Shown one piece after another: positions 45,155-54,181 of a stretch of 64,000 bases of DNA. The stretch comes from Chthoniobacteraceae bacterium (GTDB lineage Bacteria; Verrucomicrobiota; Verrucomicrobiia; Chthoniobacterales; Chthoniobacteraceae). Every line of letters starts with the position of its first letter. Position 1 is the stretch's first letter. The notes beneath the pieces are model-generated. The model saw nothing but the letters and a program-made list of their open reading frames with translations. It did no database searches and was not told the origin of the DNA. Location: assembly GCA_028293625.1 (NCBI GenBank), contig JAQGOL010000024.1:248001-312000 (forward strand). Direction: 5' to 3'. A program made the translations under genes and the position numbers.

Positions 45155-45817
45155 ATGACCGGCTCCCCAACGCGAATTCTATTGATCGACGATCACGAAG
45201 TAGTCCGCCGTGGACTGCGCTCCATGATTGAGGCGCACGGCGAGCTTGAAGTCTGTGGAGAGGCGGCCGATGGCCGGGCAGGGGTTCAGCTCGCTTTCGC
45301 CCTTCAGCCCGACATTGTGATCATGGACATCGGGATGCCTGAGCTCAACGGCTTGGAGGCCACGCGCAAAGTGCTCGAGTGCTCGCCTAAATCCGAGGTG
45401 CTGGTTCTTTCAATGCATTACTCCGAGCAGTTCGTGCGCGATGTAATTATCGCCGGCGCACGCGGTTATGTGGTCAAATCGGATGCCGCCCTTGACTTGG
45501 TCGACGCTCTGGAGGCGCTGCGCAATCGCACCCCATTTTTCTCCAAGTGCATCCTTAAAATGATCGATCCCGCTGTCTTGCGTGATTTAAGCCTCTTCGG
45601 GCAGCCTGCAAAGCCGTCAAACGGCCTTACTCCCCGTGAACGGGAAATCATGCAGCTTCTGGCCGAAGGCAAAAGCAACAAAGCGGTCGGCCGGCTGCTG
45701 GGGATTTCAGTGAAAACCGCGGAAACTCACCGGGCCCGCATTATGAAAAAGCTGAAGATGGATTCGGTGGCCGACTTGGTGCGTTATGCCATTCGTAATC
45801 AAGTGATTCAGGCGTAA
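45155..45817 (+). CDS. NarL/FixJ-type response regulator
   Basis: A 220-residue two-component regulator. The receiver domain has LLIDDHEVVRRGLR, the phospho-acceptor Asp in IVIMDIGMPELNG and the Lys in GYVVKSDA; the LuxR-type HTH is LTPREREIMQLLAEGKSNKAV followed by SVKTAETHRARIMKKL. No kinase is adjacent; the hybrid kinase at 28-29.6 kb is a possible but unproven partner. The stop is 10 bp from the stop of the convergent corA gene, with no hairpin between. Confidence 0.95.
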   Translation: MTGSPTRILLIDDHEVVRRGLRSMIEAHGELEVCGEAADGRAGVQLAFALQPDIVIMDIGMPELNGLEATRKVLECSPKSEVLVLSMHYSEQFVRDVIIAGARGYVVKSDAALDLVDALEALRNRTPFFSKCILKMIDPAVLRDLSLFGQPAKPSNGLTPREREIMQLLAEGKSNKAVGRLLGISVKTAETHRARIMKKLKMDSVADLVRYAIRNQVIQA

Positions 45818-45827
45818 ACCGGTTGCC

Positions 45828-46904
45828 TCAGAGCCACTTCTTACGGCGAAAGAAGAGCACCTGGACGATGCTGATGGCGAGCATGACTCCAAGGCAGGCC
45901 ATATAGCCCCAAGGTTTGTGAAGCTCGGGCATGTTCCACGGCATTTTACCTCCCTCGAAGTCGAAATTCATGCCATAGAGGCCCGCGACGAAAGTCAGTG
46001 GAATAAAGATGGAGGAGACAACGGTAAGCACGCGCATGATCTCGTTTGTGCGCATGCTTACACAGGAAAGATACATTTCCAACAGCCCCGAGGTAATGTC
46101 CCGGTAGCTCTCAATGAGGTCCATGATCTGGATGGTGTGATCGTAGCAATCGCGCAAATAGACCTTGGTTTGCGCAGCGATAAGCCCGCTTTCGTCGTGC
46201 ATCAAGGCGCTGATCACGTCGCGTTCGGGCCATACAAAGCGCCGGAAAACCATCAGTGTGCGCCGAAATTCGTGAAGCGTCCGGACACAGTCCGGCGAGG
46301 GATTGCTTAACAGCACGTTTTCGAGTTCCTCGACTGCCTCGCCGAGTTCTTCGAGTGCAGGAAAGCAGTGATCAATCATGGCATCCAGAAGGGCGTAGGC
46401 AAGGTAGTCAGCGCCTTGCTTTCGGATAAAGCGTTTTCCGCCGCGCAACCGCTCGCGGACCGGCGTGAAAACGTCGTTTCGCGCTTCCTCCTGGATGGTA
46501 ATAAGAAGATTTGGGCGAAGGAAAAAGCTGATTTGCTCCGTGCAAAGGATTCCTTCCTCGTCGTTGTAGAGCATCTGTCCGACGATGAAGAGGTGCTGAT
46601 CGTAAGGCTCTGTCTTGGGCCGCTGCCCGGTATGAAGGACGTCTTCGAGGGCGAGGGGATGAAGGTCGTATTTTTCGCCGAGTGCCTTGAGGACCTCGAC
46701 GCTGCCGAGCCCGCTCATATCAATCCAGCGCACACAACTCTCATCGGGCTCGGGCAGTTCGGCCACCGTGGCGACCGTGCGCTCGTTAAGATACTCCGCG
46801 TTGTATTCAATGAGGGTTAGCACCGGCTCGGAGGCTTCCCCCGGAGCAAATGGCGTGAGGGTGGCCGGCGCGGTGCCCGGGTCTGCATAGCGCATCTTGA
46901 ACAT
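45828..46904 (-). CDS. corA: CorA-family magnesium/cobalt channel
   Basis: A 358-residue CorA-type pentameric cation channel. The cytoplasmic domain contains YDLHPLALEDVL and a long stalk helix; two C-terminal membrane helices carry the signature YGMNF (FVAGLYGMNFDFEGG) between them, and the end is basic (FFRRKKWL). The ATG at 46904 (MFKMRYADPG) is preferred; the open frame runs to 47195 but overlaps the divergent promoter. The TTGACA-type promoter of the next gene lies about 90 bp upstream on the other strand. Confidence 0.93.
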   Translation of the reverse strand: MFKMRYADPGTAPATLTPFAPGEASEPVLTLIEYNAEYLNERTVATVAELPEPDESCVRWIDMSGLGSVEVLKALGEKYDLHPLALEDVLHTGQRPKTEPYDQHLFIVGQMLYNDEEGILCTEQISFFLRPNLLITIQEEARNDVFTPVRERLRGGKRFIRKQGADYLAYALLDAMIDHCFPALEELGEAVEELENVLLSNPSPDCVRTLHEFRRTLMVFRRFVWPERDVISALMHDESGLIAAQTKVYLRDCYDHTIQIMDLIESYRDITSGLLEMYLSCVSMRTNEIMRVLTVVSSIFIPLTFVAGLYGMNFDFEGGKMPWNMPELHKPWGYMACLGVMLAISIVQVLFFRRKKWL

Positions 46905-46991
46905 GGCTGGCAAAATAGGCGGCAGGCGGGTGATTGAAAGTCTGGACACGCGTTCAAGTCGCGCAATCCGAACCCAATCCTTGAGCCTTCG

Positions 46992-47020
46992 TTGACAACA
47001 CTCCGACTCGTTTCGATAAT
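46992..47020 (+). promoter_or_regulatory. Near-consensus sigma-70 promoter, probably leaderless
   Basis: TTGACA at 46992-46997, a 17-nt spacer and GATAAT at 47015-47020 match the sigma-70 consensus in 11 of 12 hexamer positions. Transcription should begin at about 47026-47028, and the ATG of the UVR-domain protein is at 47028, leaving no room for a ribosome-binding site. Confidence 0.75.
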
Positions 47021-47027
47021 CGAGCCC

Positions 47028-47780
47028 ATGAGTCTCGATTTGAACGATCTGCTGCACGATTGGCCCCATGAGCCTGGCTTGATCAAAGTGCGTAAAATAC
47101 TCGGAAGCGATGGGCGTGAAAAACTTCAACTGCGCATCGACCTGGGGCTGATCCAGATGGAGGCGATTGGCCGGCCTGACGGAATTGAACCTCACGATTG
47201 CGAGTCACTTCTTGAGTACCACCAGCAACGCGCCCTCAAGGCGGGTAAAAAGGAGCAGGCATTCACCCTGACTTCGGAGGAAATCAACGAACTTCAACAG
47301 GAAGGCGTTCAGTATTATCATCGCTATATTTCCCTGTTTCAAATCAGCGATTACCTGGGTGTCATCCGCGATACACACCGCAACCTCGAAATGTTCGAGT
47401 TTGTCGCCAAGCATGCTCCCAATGAAGAACTCGCCTGGTCGGTCGAACAATTCACGCCGTACGTGCGAATGATGAATACCCGCGCCAAGGCCACGATCGC
47501 CATCGAGCGTGCCGATTTCGCCGAAGCCGTTAAGCTGATCGAAAAAGGGATGGAGAAAATCCGCGCTTTTTACGCCGAATGCAGCAACGCGGAAATGGAA
47601 TCGCAGAGCCCCGAGCTCGGCTTTCTCAGTGAATGGCTTGAAGAGGTGCGCAAAAAGCAGCCGGTGACGAAGTTGGAGAAGATGCAGCGCGAGATGGATA
47701 CCGCCGTGGCGACTGAAGCCTACGAACGCGCAGCAGAACTCCGCGACGCCATCCGCCAGCATCTCCAAAACCAGAAATAG
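47028..47780 (+). CDS. UVR-motif (UvrB/UvrC interaction) domain protein
   Basis: A 250-residue soluble protein. The N-terminal 75 residues (LNDLLHDWPHEPGLIKVRKI, LQLRIDLGLIQMEAIGRPDG) are conserved-looking but unassigned. The middle is helical, with TPR-like character (ELQQEGVQYYHRYISLFQISDY). At the C-terminus LEKMQREMDTAVATEAYERA followed by ELRDAIR is a UVR motif as in UvrB, UvrC and McsA, which mediates protein contacts. It may be a stress or repair adaptor. It starts at the presumed transcription start of a strong promoter. Confidence 0.8.
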   Translation: MSLDLNDLLHDWPHEPGLIKVRKILGSDGREKLQLRIDLGLIQMEAIGRPDGIEPHDCESLLEYHQQRALKAGKKEQAFTLTSEEINELQQEGVQYYHRYISLFQISDYLGVIRDTHRNLEMFEFVAKHAPNEELAWSVEQFTPYVRMMNTRAKATIAIERADFAEAVKLIEKGMEKIRAFYAECSNAEMESQSPELGFLSEWLEEVRKKQPVTKLEKMQREMDTAVATEAYERAAELRDAIRQHLQNQK

Positions 47781-47804
47781 CCCGCGCACATTTTGCCGGA
47801 AGGT

Positions 47805-47846
47805 CACGCCGCGGTTTGGAGCCGATCGCTTTTTGAAAGCGGCGTG
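47805..47846. repeat. Inverted repeat between UVR gene and ABC operon
   Basis: CACGCCGC (47805-47812) and GCGGCGTG (47839-47846) form an 8-bp stem enclosing a smaller CGCTTT/AAAGCG hairpin, 25 bp after the UVR stop. No long T tract follows, so a terminator role is uncertain. Confidence 0.4.
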
Positions 47847-47908
47847 TTGGCTTTCCCGGTCATTCGCCGTTTGCATCGCCAGCGAGGTATGGTGATAGTG
47901 CGCGCCCG

Positions 47909-49924
47909 ATGAAGAAAGTGTGTCTTTTGCGTTTGGCGGAGCTCTCCGGCGTGGCGCGTCCGTGCCTGGCCGCCATCTGGTTGCTGGCGTTCCTGCTGAC
48001 CGGCTGCCACAACGACCCCAACCCGAAGCCATGGCGCGAAAAGCGGGCGGATGGCAAGCCTTGGGTGGTTCGCTATGCATCGATGCCCGAAGAGGTCCGC
48101 TCGCTCGATCCACAAGTCTCTTACGACTCGATCAGCCGCATGGTGCTCGAGCCCGTGCAGGATTGCCTGCTCGAGTATGCGCCGATGAAAATCGATCCGT
48201 ATGAGCTGCAGCCTTGCCTGCTCGAATCGATTCCCTCGCGGACGATGAATGCCGATGGGACCGTCGATTACCTTTGCAAACTTAAGCGGGGGATTTTCTT
48301 TCACGACGATCCCTGTTTTCCCCGCGGAAAAGGCCGCGAACTCGTTGCTGCGGATGTGCACTTTTCCATCCAGCGTCTCTGCGATCCCAAAGTGGAAAGC
48401 CCGATTTCTGCCAACCTGGCTGAATACATCGCCGGGATGACGGAAGCCACTGACGCCGCGAAAAGGAATGGCGAGCGCTTTGATTATGCGACGATGAAAG
48501 TAAGCGGGGTGGAGGCGCTTGATTCGCATACCTTCAAACTTCACCTGCTTAAACCGTATCCGCAGATCCTTTATTGGATGGCGATGCATTTCATGGCTCC
48601 TGTGGCGCAGGAAGCCGTCAACTATTACGATGGGCTGCCGCATGCCGATGGATCGAGGGGCGAGATGATATCGCGCCCCCTGTTTAGATTTCATCCCGTT
48701 GGCACCGGCCCCTTCAAGATTGTCGAATGGGTGCGCGGCCAGCGGTTCCGGTTCGTGCGCAATGAGAATTATCGCACCACGGTCTTTCCGAGTGAAGGCT
48801 GGCCGAAGGAGCGCGATGCGGTAAACGGGCCGCTTGCCGGGCACGCTTTGCCATTGGTCGATGAAGTGCAGCTTGGCATTTTCCGCGAGCTGCTGCCGAT
48901 GTGGCTGCTCACGCGCCAGGGCTACCTTGACCGATTCGCCGTGCAAAAGGACGCTTTTAACTCTCTTATCAGCGCGACTAAAGGGCTTACACCCAAGTAT
49001 GCGGACCGCGGGCTTAAGCTTGAAAAGGCGGTCGAAGTCAGCACTTTTTATATCAGCTTCAATCAGCAGGATCCGGTTATCGGCACTAACAAGAAGCTCC
49101 GGCAAGCCCTGTCGTGCGCGTACAATCCGCAAGGTTTTATCGACATCCTTTATGGCGGCGTGGCGCCCATCGCGCAGCAATTGCTTTCTCCCGGTGTCTT
49201 TGGCTACCAAAAGGATTTCAGGAATCCGTATGCGTTTAATCTTGAGAAAGGCCGCCGCCTTATCGCGGAAGCCGGCTATCCCAACGGAATCGACCCGGCG
49301 ACTGGGCAGCCGTTGAAGATCACCATGGATACGACCGCGAACAGTTCCGCGGAGCGCCAGTTGGCCGAATATGAGCAGCGCCAGCTCGAACAACTCGGGA
49401 TTCATGTGGAAGTGGTGGAAAATACCTTCGCGCGAATGCTCGAAAAGGAAGACCAGGGTAACTTTCAGATCGCTGCCGGCACCGGTTGGGGGGCCGATTA
49501 TCCGGACCCGGAAAACTACTTCTTTCTTTTTGCTTCGAGCAACTTCCCGCCCACGGGCAAAAACATCAACCGGTATAAGAACCCGGAGTTTGACCAGCTT
49601 TTCGAGAAGATGGCATCGATGGAAAACAGCCCGGAGCGACTGGAGATCGCCCGCAAGCTAAACGAAATCCTGATCGAGGATTGCCCGATGGTTTTAAACT
49701 TTCACAAGGCTTACTTTGTCGTCACGCAGCCATGGTCACCGGAGACCCAGGTAAACATGATGCTGGAAGGCGGTTTTAAATACATGACAGTCGATCCCGC
49801 GCTTCGAGAGCAGAAACGCCGGGAATGGAATGCCGTGGCGCTCTGGCCAATCCCGGTCGCGATCGCTCTGGTGATTGCCGGACTCGGTTACGCTGTCTAC
49901 ATCAATCGCCGCCGCAATGTTTAG
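47909..49924 (+). CDS. ABC transporter substrate-binding lipoprotein (peptide type, SBP family 5)
   Basis: A 671-residue extracellular solute-binding protein family 5 member (OppA/DppA type). A signal sequence ends in the lipobox LLTGC (Cys33). SBP signatures include RSLDPQVSYDSIS, VGTGPFKIVEW and LRQALSCAYNP. Unusually, the C-terminus has an additional membrane helix (WPIPVAIALVIAGLGYAVYI) and a basic end, so it may be anchored at both ends. It is longer than typical (about 540). It starts a four-gene importer operon; the next start overlaps its stop by 8 nt. Confidence 0.9.
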   Translation: MKKVCLLRLAELSGVARPCLAAIWLLAFLLTGCHNDPNPKPWREKRADGKPWVVRYASMPEEVRSLDPQVSYDSISRMVLEPVQDCLLEYAPMKIDPYELQPCLLESIPSRTMNADGTVDYLCKLKRGIFFHDDPCFPRGKGRELVAADVHFSIQRLCDPKVESPISANLAEYIAGMTEATDAAKRNGERFDYATMKVSGVEALDSHTFKLHLLKPYPQILYWMAMHFMAPVAQEAVNYYDGLPHADGSRGEMISRPLFRFHPVGTGPFKIVEWVRGQRFRFVRNENYRTTVFPSEGWPKERDAVNGPLAGHALPLVDEVQLGIFRELLPMWLLTRQGYLDRFAVQKDAFNSLISATKGLTPKYADRGLKLEKAVEVSTFYISFNQQDPVIGTNKKLRQALSCAYNPQGFIDILYGGVAPIAQQLLSPGVFGYQKDFRNPYAFNLEKGRRLIAEAGYPNGIDPATGQPLKITMDTTANSSAERQLAEYEQRQLEQLGIHVEVVENTFARMLEKEDQGNFQIAAGTGWGADYPDPENYFFLFASSNFPPTGKNINRYKNPEFDQLFEKMASMENSPERLEIARKLNEILIEDCPMVLNFHKAYFVVTQPWSPETQVNMMLEGGFKYMTVDPALREQKRREWNAVALWPIPVAIALVIAGLGYAVYINRRRNV

Positions 49925-50891
49925 TTACCTCATCCGCCGCATCCTTTACGCCGTGCCGATTTTGCTCGGAGTCATGGTGCTTACGTTTTTTCTCTTCTTC
50001 GTCGTGCAGAAGCCGGAGACCATGGCGCGCAACGTCCTTGGAAAACGCGCCACCCCGCAAACCATTGCCGAATACTTGCACAAGCGCGGTTACGATAAGC
50101 CGCGCTTTATCAATCGTGAACCCGGCCAGCCGTTCTACGATTCCATCTTCTTCACCCAGCTGCAGAAGCTTGCCACGTTTGATCTGGGCGTGTCCGATGT
50201 CACCGGCCGCGATCTGAAGACCGTTTTTAAAGAAGGTGCCATCCCGTCGCTACTACTGACGTTGCCGGCCTTTTTTGTGGGATTTATCATGGCGGTCGGA
50301 CTGGCGCTTTACCTGGTTTTTGTGCGTGAGACCAGGCTTGATGCGGCCGGCGCCCTGGTCAGCATTGCCCTTATGAGCGTGCCGCCCATGATCTATATCA
50401 TTTTTGGCCAGGCGGTCATCGCGCTGACATTCAACTATTTTCCCGCGTTCGGTTTTGAACTCAGCGGACTTACGACGCTCAAATTTCTGCTCTTGCCGGT
50501 CTCGCTTATTGTCGTGATGGGGCTTGGAAGCGATGTGCGGCTGTATCGGGCGATTTTCCTGGAGGAAATCGGCCAGGATTACGTCCGCACAGCCCAGGCG
50601 AAAGGGGTTTCCAGCACGCGCCTGTTATTGGTTCACGTCCTTAAAAACGGCATGATTGCATTGATCACCCTCGTTGTTGCGCACCTGCCGTTGCTGGTCA
50701 TGGGCTCGCTTTTAATTGAAAATTTCTTCGGTATCCCGGGTCTGGGCAACCTTCTGGTTTCCGCCATTCAAACTTCGGATTTCGCAACTGTTCGCGCCTC
50801 GGTCTACCTCGGCTCGATCCTTTACCTGATCGGGCTGGCAGCCACTGATGTCTGTTATGCGCTGGTCGATCCGCGCATCCGCTTAAGCTGA
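49917..50891 (+). CDS. ABC peptide transporter permease (OppB/DppB type)
   Basis: A 324-residue permease beginning MFSYLIRRILYAVPILLGV, the characteristic OppB/DppB N-terminus, with six helices and the EAA loop containing YVRTAQAKGVSSTRLLLVHVLKNG. The end IENFFGIPGLGNLLVSAIQ is family-typical. The ATG at 49917 overlaps the binding-protein stop. Confidence 0.92.
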   Translation: MFSYLIRRILYAVPILLGVMVLTFFLFFVVQKPETMARNVLGKRATPQTIAEYLHKRGYDKPRFINREPGQPFYDSIFFTQLQKLATFDLGVSDVTGRDLKTVFKEGAIPSLLLTLPAFFVGFIMAVGLALYLVFVRETRLDAAGALVSIALMSVPPMIYIIFGQAVIALTFNYFPAFGFELSGLTTLKFLLLPVSLIVVMGLGSDVRLYRAIFLEEIGQDYVRTAQAKGVSSTRLLLVHVLKNGMIALITLVVAHLPLLVMGSLLIENFFGIPGLGNLLVSAIQTSDFATVRASVYLGSILYLIGLAATDVCYALVDPRIRLS

Positions 50892-50927
50892 CATGAACGC
50901 GATTACTTCACTCTCCCGCGTTTTAAT

Positions 50928-51938
50928 ATGAGCGGCTTCTTCGATCAACTCTGGGTTCAAAACGCGTTGCTGTTTCTTGGCTTCGGTCTGTTTGCCGCCC
51001 TCATCGTTTCGGGTTCGCGCAACGAACGCTGGCAACGCGCCGGCCGCTATCTTCGCGGCGACCGGACCGGAATGGTTTCCGGTGCGATCATTGCCATCTA
51101 TTTATTGGTTGGCGCGCTCGAGACCCTCCAGTTTCCTTATCAGAATGGCACTGTAAGCGTGATTGGATGGTTCTTTCGCAACGTGCCAATTGAAAGCACC
51201 TACAGCGCCCCACTCGCCGCCACCACGCTTTCCACTTCAGATCCGCAACCGCTTAAAGGGCGGCACCTGCTCGGCACTGACGCACTTGGTAAAGATACTT
51301 TCGCTCAGACGATTCGAGCGTGCCGCACGGCCCTGATCCTCGGTGGCTTTACCAGCGCCATCTATATTCCGCTTGGAACGTTGCTCGGGATTCTGGCCGG
51401 TTACTACCGGCGCTGGGTCGACGATATCATCCAGTATGTCTACAGCGTTGTGGCATCCGTTCCTGAGATTTTGCTGCTCGTGGCTATCATCATTGTATTG
51501 GAGAAGGGACTTGGAACCATGTCGATTGCCTTGGGCACCACCGGCTGGGTCGGCCTTTGCAGGTTGATCCGGGGGGAAACCATGCGCCAATCCGAGCGCC
51601 CTTATGTCGCCGCGGCGCGCGCTTTGGGGCAATCCCATTGGCGCATCATCACCCGGCATCTGCTTCCCAATGTCATGCATCTGGTGCTCATTAATTTTGT
51701 GCTCGGCTTTTCCGGCTTGGTTCTCGCGGAGGCAACTCTCACATATCTTGGAGTAGGTTCGCCCATCGGCACCGCGAGTTGGGGAATCATGATCGATGGG
51801 GCCCGCAGCGAACTCAGCCGCGAACCGGTAGTCTGGTGGAATCTCACAGCCGCCACGTTTGCGCTTTTTGGCCTGGTTCTTTCCCTCAACCTTTTCGGCG
51901 ACGCCCTGCGCCGCGCATTCGATCCCAAACGCGGCTAA
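50928..51938 (+). CDS. ABC peptide transporter permease (OppC/DppC type)
   Basis: A 336-residue permease with the OppC-type features HLLGTDALGKDTFAQTIRACR, the EAA loop YVAAARALGQSHWRIITRHLLPN and the C-terminal LAEATLTYLGVG with WGIMI. It has one additional N-terminal hydrophobic segment ahead of the usual start. It lies 36 bp after the first permease and 14 bp before the ATPase. Confidence 0.92.
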   Translation: MSGFFDQLWVQNALLFLGFGLFAALIVSGSRNERWQRAGRYLRGDRTGMVSGAIIAIYLLVGALETLQFPYQNGTVSVIGWFFRNVPIESTYSAPLAATTLSTSDPQPLKGRHLLGTDALGKDTFAQTIRACRTALILGGFTSAIYIPLGTLLGILAGYYRRWVDDIIQYVYSVVASVPEILLLVAIIIVLEKGLGTMSIALGTTGWVGLCRLIRGETMRQSERPYVAAARALGQSHWRIITRHLLPNVMHLVLINFVLGFSGLVLAEATLTYLGVGSPIGTASWGIMIDGARSELSREPVVWWNLTAATFALFGLVLSLNLFGDALRRAFDPKRG

Positions 51939-51952
51939 CCTTTTTTTCAACC

Positions 51953-52801
51953 ATGACCGCTCCGCTCCTCGATATTCGCAACCTTTGCATTCAATTCACC
52001 ACCGAAAATGGCGTGGTCAACGCGGTCAAAGGCATCTCGTTTTCCATGGAGGCGGGAGAAACCCTGGCCATTGTGGGCGAAAGCGGCAGCGGTAAAAGCG
52101 TGACAGGTCTTGCACTGACCAGGCTTTTGCCGGAGCCGCCGGTCATTTATAGTTCGGGCGAAATCATTTTCGGCGGGCGCGACGTTTTGAAAATGTCGCC
52201 GGGTGAATTGCGGGCAATCCGGGGAAACAAAATTGCCTATATTTTCCAGGAACCTTCGACCTCGCTCAACCCGGTTTTTACGATCCGCAATCAGATTGCG
52301 GAGGCGATCCGGTTACATCGGCCGGAGGTAAAAGATATAGATCGTGAAGTGGTCAAATACCTCGACCTGGTGGGCATCGTGGATGCGGCGAAGCGGATGC
52401 ATGATTACCCGCATCAACTCAGCGGCGGCATGCAGCAGCGGGTTATGATTGCGATGGCGCTCAGCTGCGAACCCGATCTTCTGGTTGCCGATGAACCGAC
52501 CACCGCCCTTGATGTCACCATTCAGGCGCAAATCATCGATCAGCTTAAGGAACTCAAGGCGCGGACAAAAATGTCGATCATTTTGATTACCCACAACTTC
52601 GGGATCATCAGCGGGATCGCCGACAAGGTAGCGGTGATGTTCCGTGGGAAGATTGTCGAGTATGGCGAGACAGCTACGGTATTAAAAAATCCGCAGCATG
52701 CCTATACGAAGGCGTTGATTGAATGCATTCCCCAGCTTGGGGTGCGTCGCAAACGCCTGGCCACGATCGATCATGCAGCGCTTGAACTGCTCGATCGCTA
52801 G
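51953..52801 (+). CDS. ABC peptide transporter ATPase (OppD/DppD type)
   Basis: A 282-residue ATPase with Walker A GESGSGKS, Q-loop FQEPSTSLNP, signature LSGGMQQRV, Walker B LLVADEPTTALDVT and switch His in ITHNFG. It ends shortly after QHAYTKALIECIPQLG, before the complete oligopeptide C-terminal (oligo_HPY) region with its cysteines. The usual second ATPase (OppF/DppF) is absent, so it may work as a homodimer or borrow a partner. The ATG at 51953 is used; the frame is open from 51779 within the permease gene. Confidence 0.92.
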   Translation: MTAPLLDIRNLCIQFTTENGVVNAVKGISFSMEAGETLAIVGESGSGKSVTGLALTRLLPEPPVIYSSGEIIFGGRDVLKMSPGELRAIRGNKIAYIFQEPSTSLNPVFTIRNQIAEAIRLHRPEVKDIDREVVKYLDLVGIVDAAKRMHDYPHQLSGGMQQRVMIAMALSCEPDLLVADEPTTALDVTIQAQIIDQLKELKARTKMSIILITHNFGIISGIADKVAVMFRGKIVEYGETATVLKNPQHAYTKALIECIPQLGVRRKRLATIDHAALELLDR

Positions 52802-52802
52802 C

Positions 52803-54017
52803 TTAAAGCGAATCCTTGAGCAGCTTGAAAATATCCGTGTTGTCGAGAAAGCCGTGCAGTTTTTCCGTGCCATCACCCCGGCCGATGGCGATCACATCTT
52901 CAGCTGTATTGAGAGCTGAAGGGGTTTGAAAGGCCGCGGGTTCGGTCTTTGAACCGGGACCATTGGGACCCGTTGCCCAGGTAATCGAAGGGTGTCCCGC
53001 CGCGCTGGTGCCAAGAAGCGCCACGCCGTGGTTTTGTTTTGGCGGATAACCATTGAGGCTGAGTCCGCCAACCGCGTGTTTGCCCACCGCGATAATAAGC
53101 GATTTGTCGCCCGCATACTTGGCCGCCGTGGCAATGGCGCGATCAAGCACAAGGGTTTCGTTGATGGTGCGTTCGCCTTGATTGGTCTCGGCCGCCCGTG
53201 TCCCAAGGCCTTCGTCCACCACCAGCACGTAGCCATTGCGGTTGACCTGAAGAAACTCAATGCCGCGCCGGACCATGTCGGCAAGGGACGGTTGCTGGCT
53301 GACCGATTCAATCTGATCGCTAAAAGCCAGGGGTCCCTGGCCAAATATCCCAATGATGCTGCCGGTCCTGAATGCCGCGGCATTTTCCAGTTCCGCCTTG
53401 GAGGAAACCCACTCGCGCCCCCTCGCTTTTAGTTCATTCAAAAGGTTGCGCTGATCTTTACGTTTGCCGCCGCTTTTTTCGGGCGTGAATTCGTCACTGC
53501 CGCCGCCCAGGGCCACGTCAAGAAAGGATTGCGAGGCAAACTGCACGGCGATCTGGTCGGTATCGCGAGCATCGGCGATATGGGCGTAAAAAGCCGCCAC
53601 ACTCGGATCGGTGAGCTGGCCGGTGGTGACGATCCCCACCGAGCGGCCTTCCGCCTTGGCCGCTTCAAGGATCGTTTCGATGGGAAGCCGTTTGGTTGGA
53701 TCAAATGAGACGTTGCGATGGTTCACCTTCACGCCCGTGGCCAGCGCAGTGGCGCCGGAGGCGTCGTCGCACACGGCAAAATCGCGGGCCGCATTGGAGA
53801 CCATGGCGAGATTGGGAAAAGATTCCAGCGCAAGCCGGTGATCGGCGCCTCCCTCGTATAACCGGGCTGCTGTCAGATGTTGGACAACCATTCCGTCACT
53901 AACAAACAGAATGATCCCAAAAGGTTTTTGCACCACCCAAAGCCGCACATAAAAGACCCCAAAGGCGGCAAACACCAATAGACAGAATAGGGCGAGCAAT
54001 TGATTGCGGAGCTTCAT
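52803..54017 (-). CDS. Membrane-anchored alkaline phosphatase-fold protein, probably inactive
   Basis: A 404-residue protein with an N-terminal signal-anchor (LLALFCLLVFAAFGVFYV) and an alkaline phosphatase fold: ILFVSDGM (Asp51 equivalent kept), CDDASGATALATGVK, GIVTTGQLTDPSVAAFYAH and the family ending LHGFLDNTDIF. Against E. coli PhoA, nucleophile Ser102 is Asp85; Asp327 and His331 of Zn1 fall on Arg and Thr in EGLGTRAAETNQ; Asp369 is Lys (VGKHAVGG), His370 is kept. Phosphatase activity is therefore unlikely. The ATG at 54017 fits the anchor. Its stop is 1 bp from that of the convergent ABC ATPase gene. Confidence 0.85.
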   Translation of the reverse strand: MKLRNQLLALFCLLVFAAFGVFYVRLWVVQKPFGIILFVSDGMVVQHLTAARLYEGGADHRLALESFPNLAMVSNAARDFAVCDDASGATALATGVKVNHRNVSFDPTKRLPIETILEAAKAEGRSVGIVTTGQLTDPSVAAFYAHIADARDTDQIAVQFASQSFLDVALGGGSDEFTPEKSGGKRKDQRNLLNELKARGREWVSSKAELENAAAFRTGSIIGIFGQGPLAFSDQIESVSQQPSLADMVRRGIEFLQVNRNGYVLVVDEGLGTRAAETNQGERTINETLVLDRAIATAAKYAGDKSLIIAVGKHAVGGLSLNGYPPKQNHGVALLGTSAAGHPSITWATGPNGPGSKTEPAAFQTPSALNTAEDVIAIGRGDGTEKLHGFLDNTDIFKLLKDSL

Positions 54018-54090
54018 CAAAAGGGCGGATTCAAAGGGCCACGCCCGCGAATGGCAATGATTTCTCAACACAACTGTGAATGGATCAAGT

Positions 54091-54132
54091 CGGCGGCCGG
54101 TCTCCGGCGTTTCCGGACCGCCGTTTGTTTTT
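54091..54132 (+). terminator. Hairpin with T tract upstream of the metal-resistance genes
   Basis: A GC-rich imperfect hairpin (CGGCGG to CCGCCG, inner TCCGG/CCGGA) at 54091-54123 is followed by TTTGTTTTT at 54124-54132. No plus-strand gene precedes it closely, so it may be a leader attenuator for the genes starting at 54182 rather than an ordinary terminator. Confidence 0.5.
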
Positions 54133-54181
54133 GCAAAGGCGCCTTGACCAATCCCTAAAAAAGGACGCATCTGGTTGAAGA

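Noticed and set aside
47804-49405. 533-codon minus-strand open frame
   Set aside because: Antisense to the peptide-binding lipoprotein; composition typical of a shadow.
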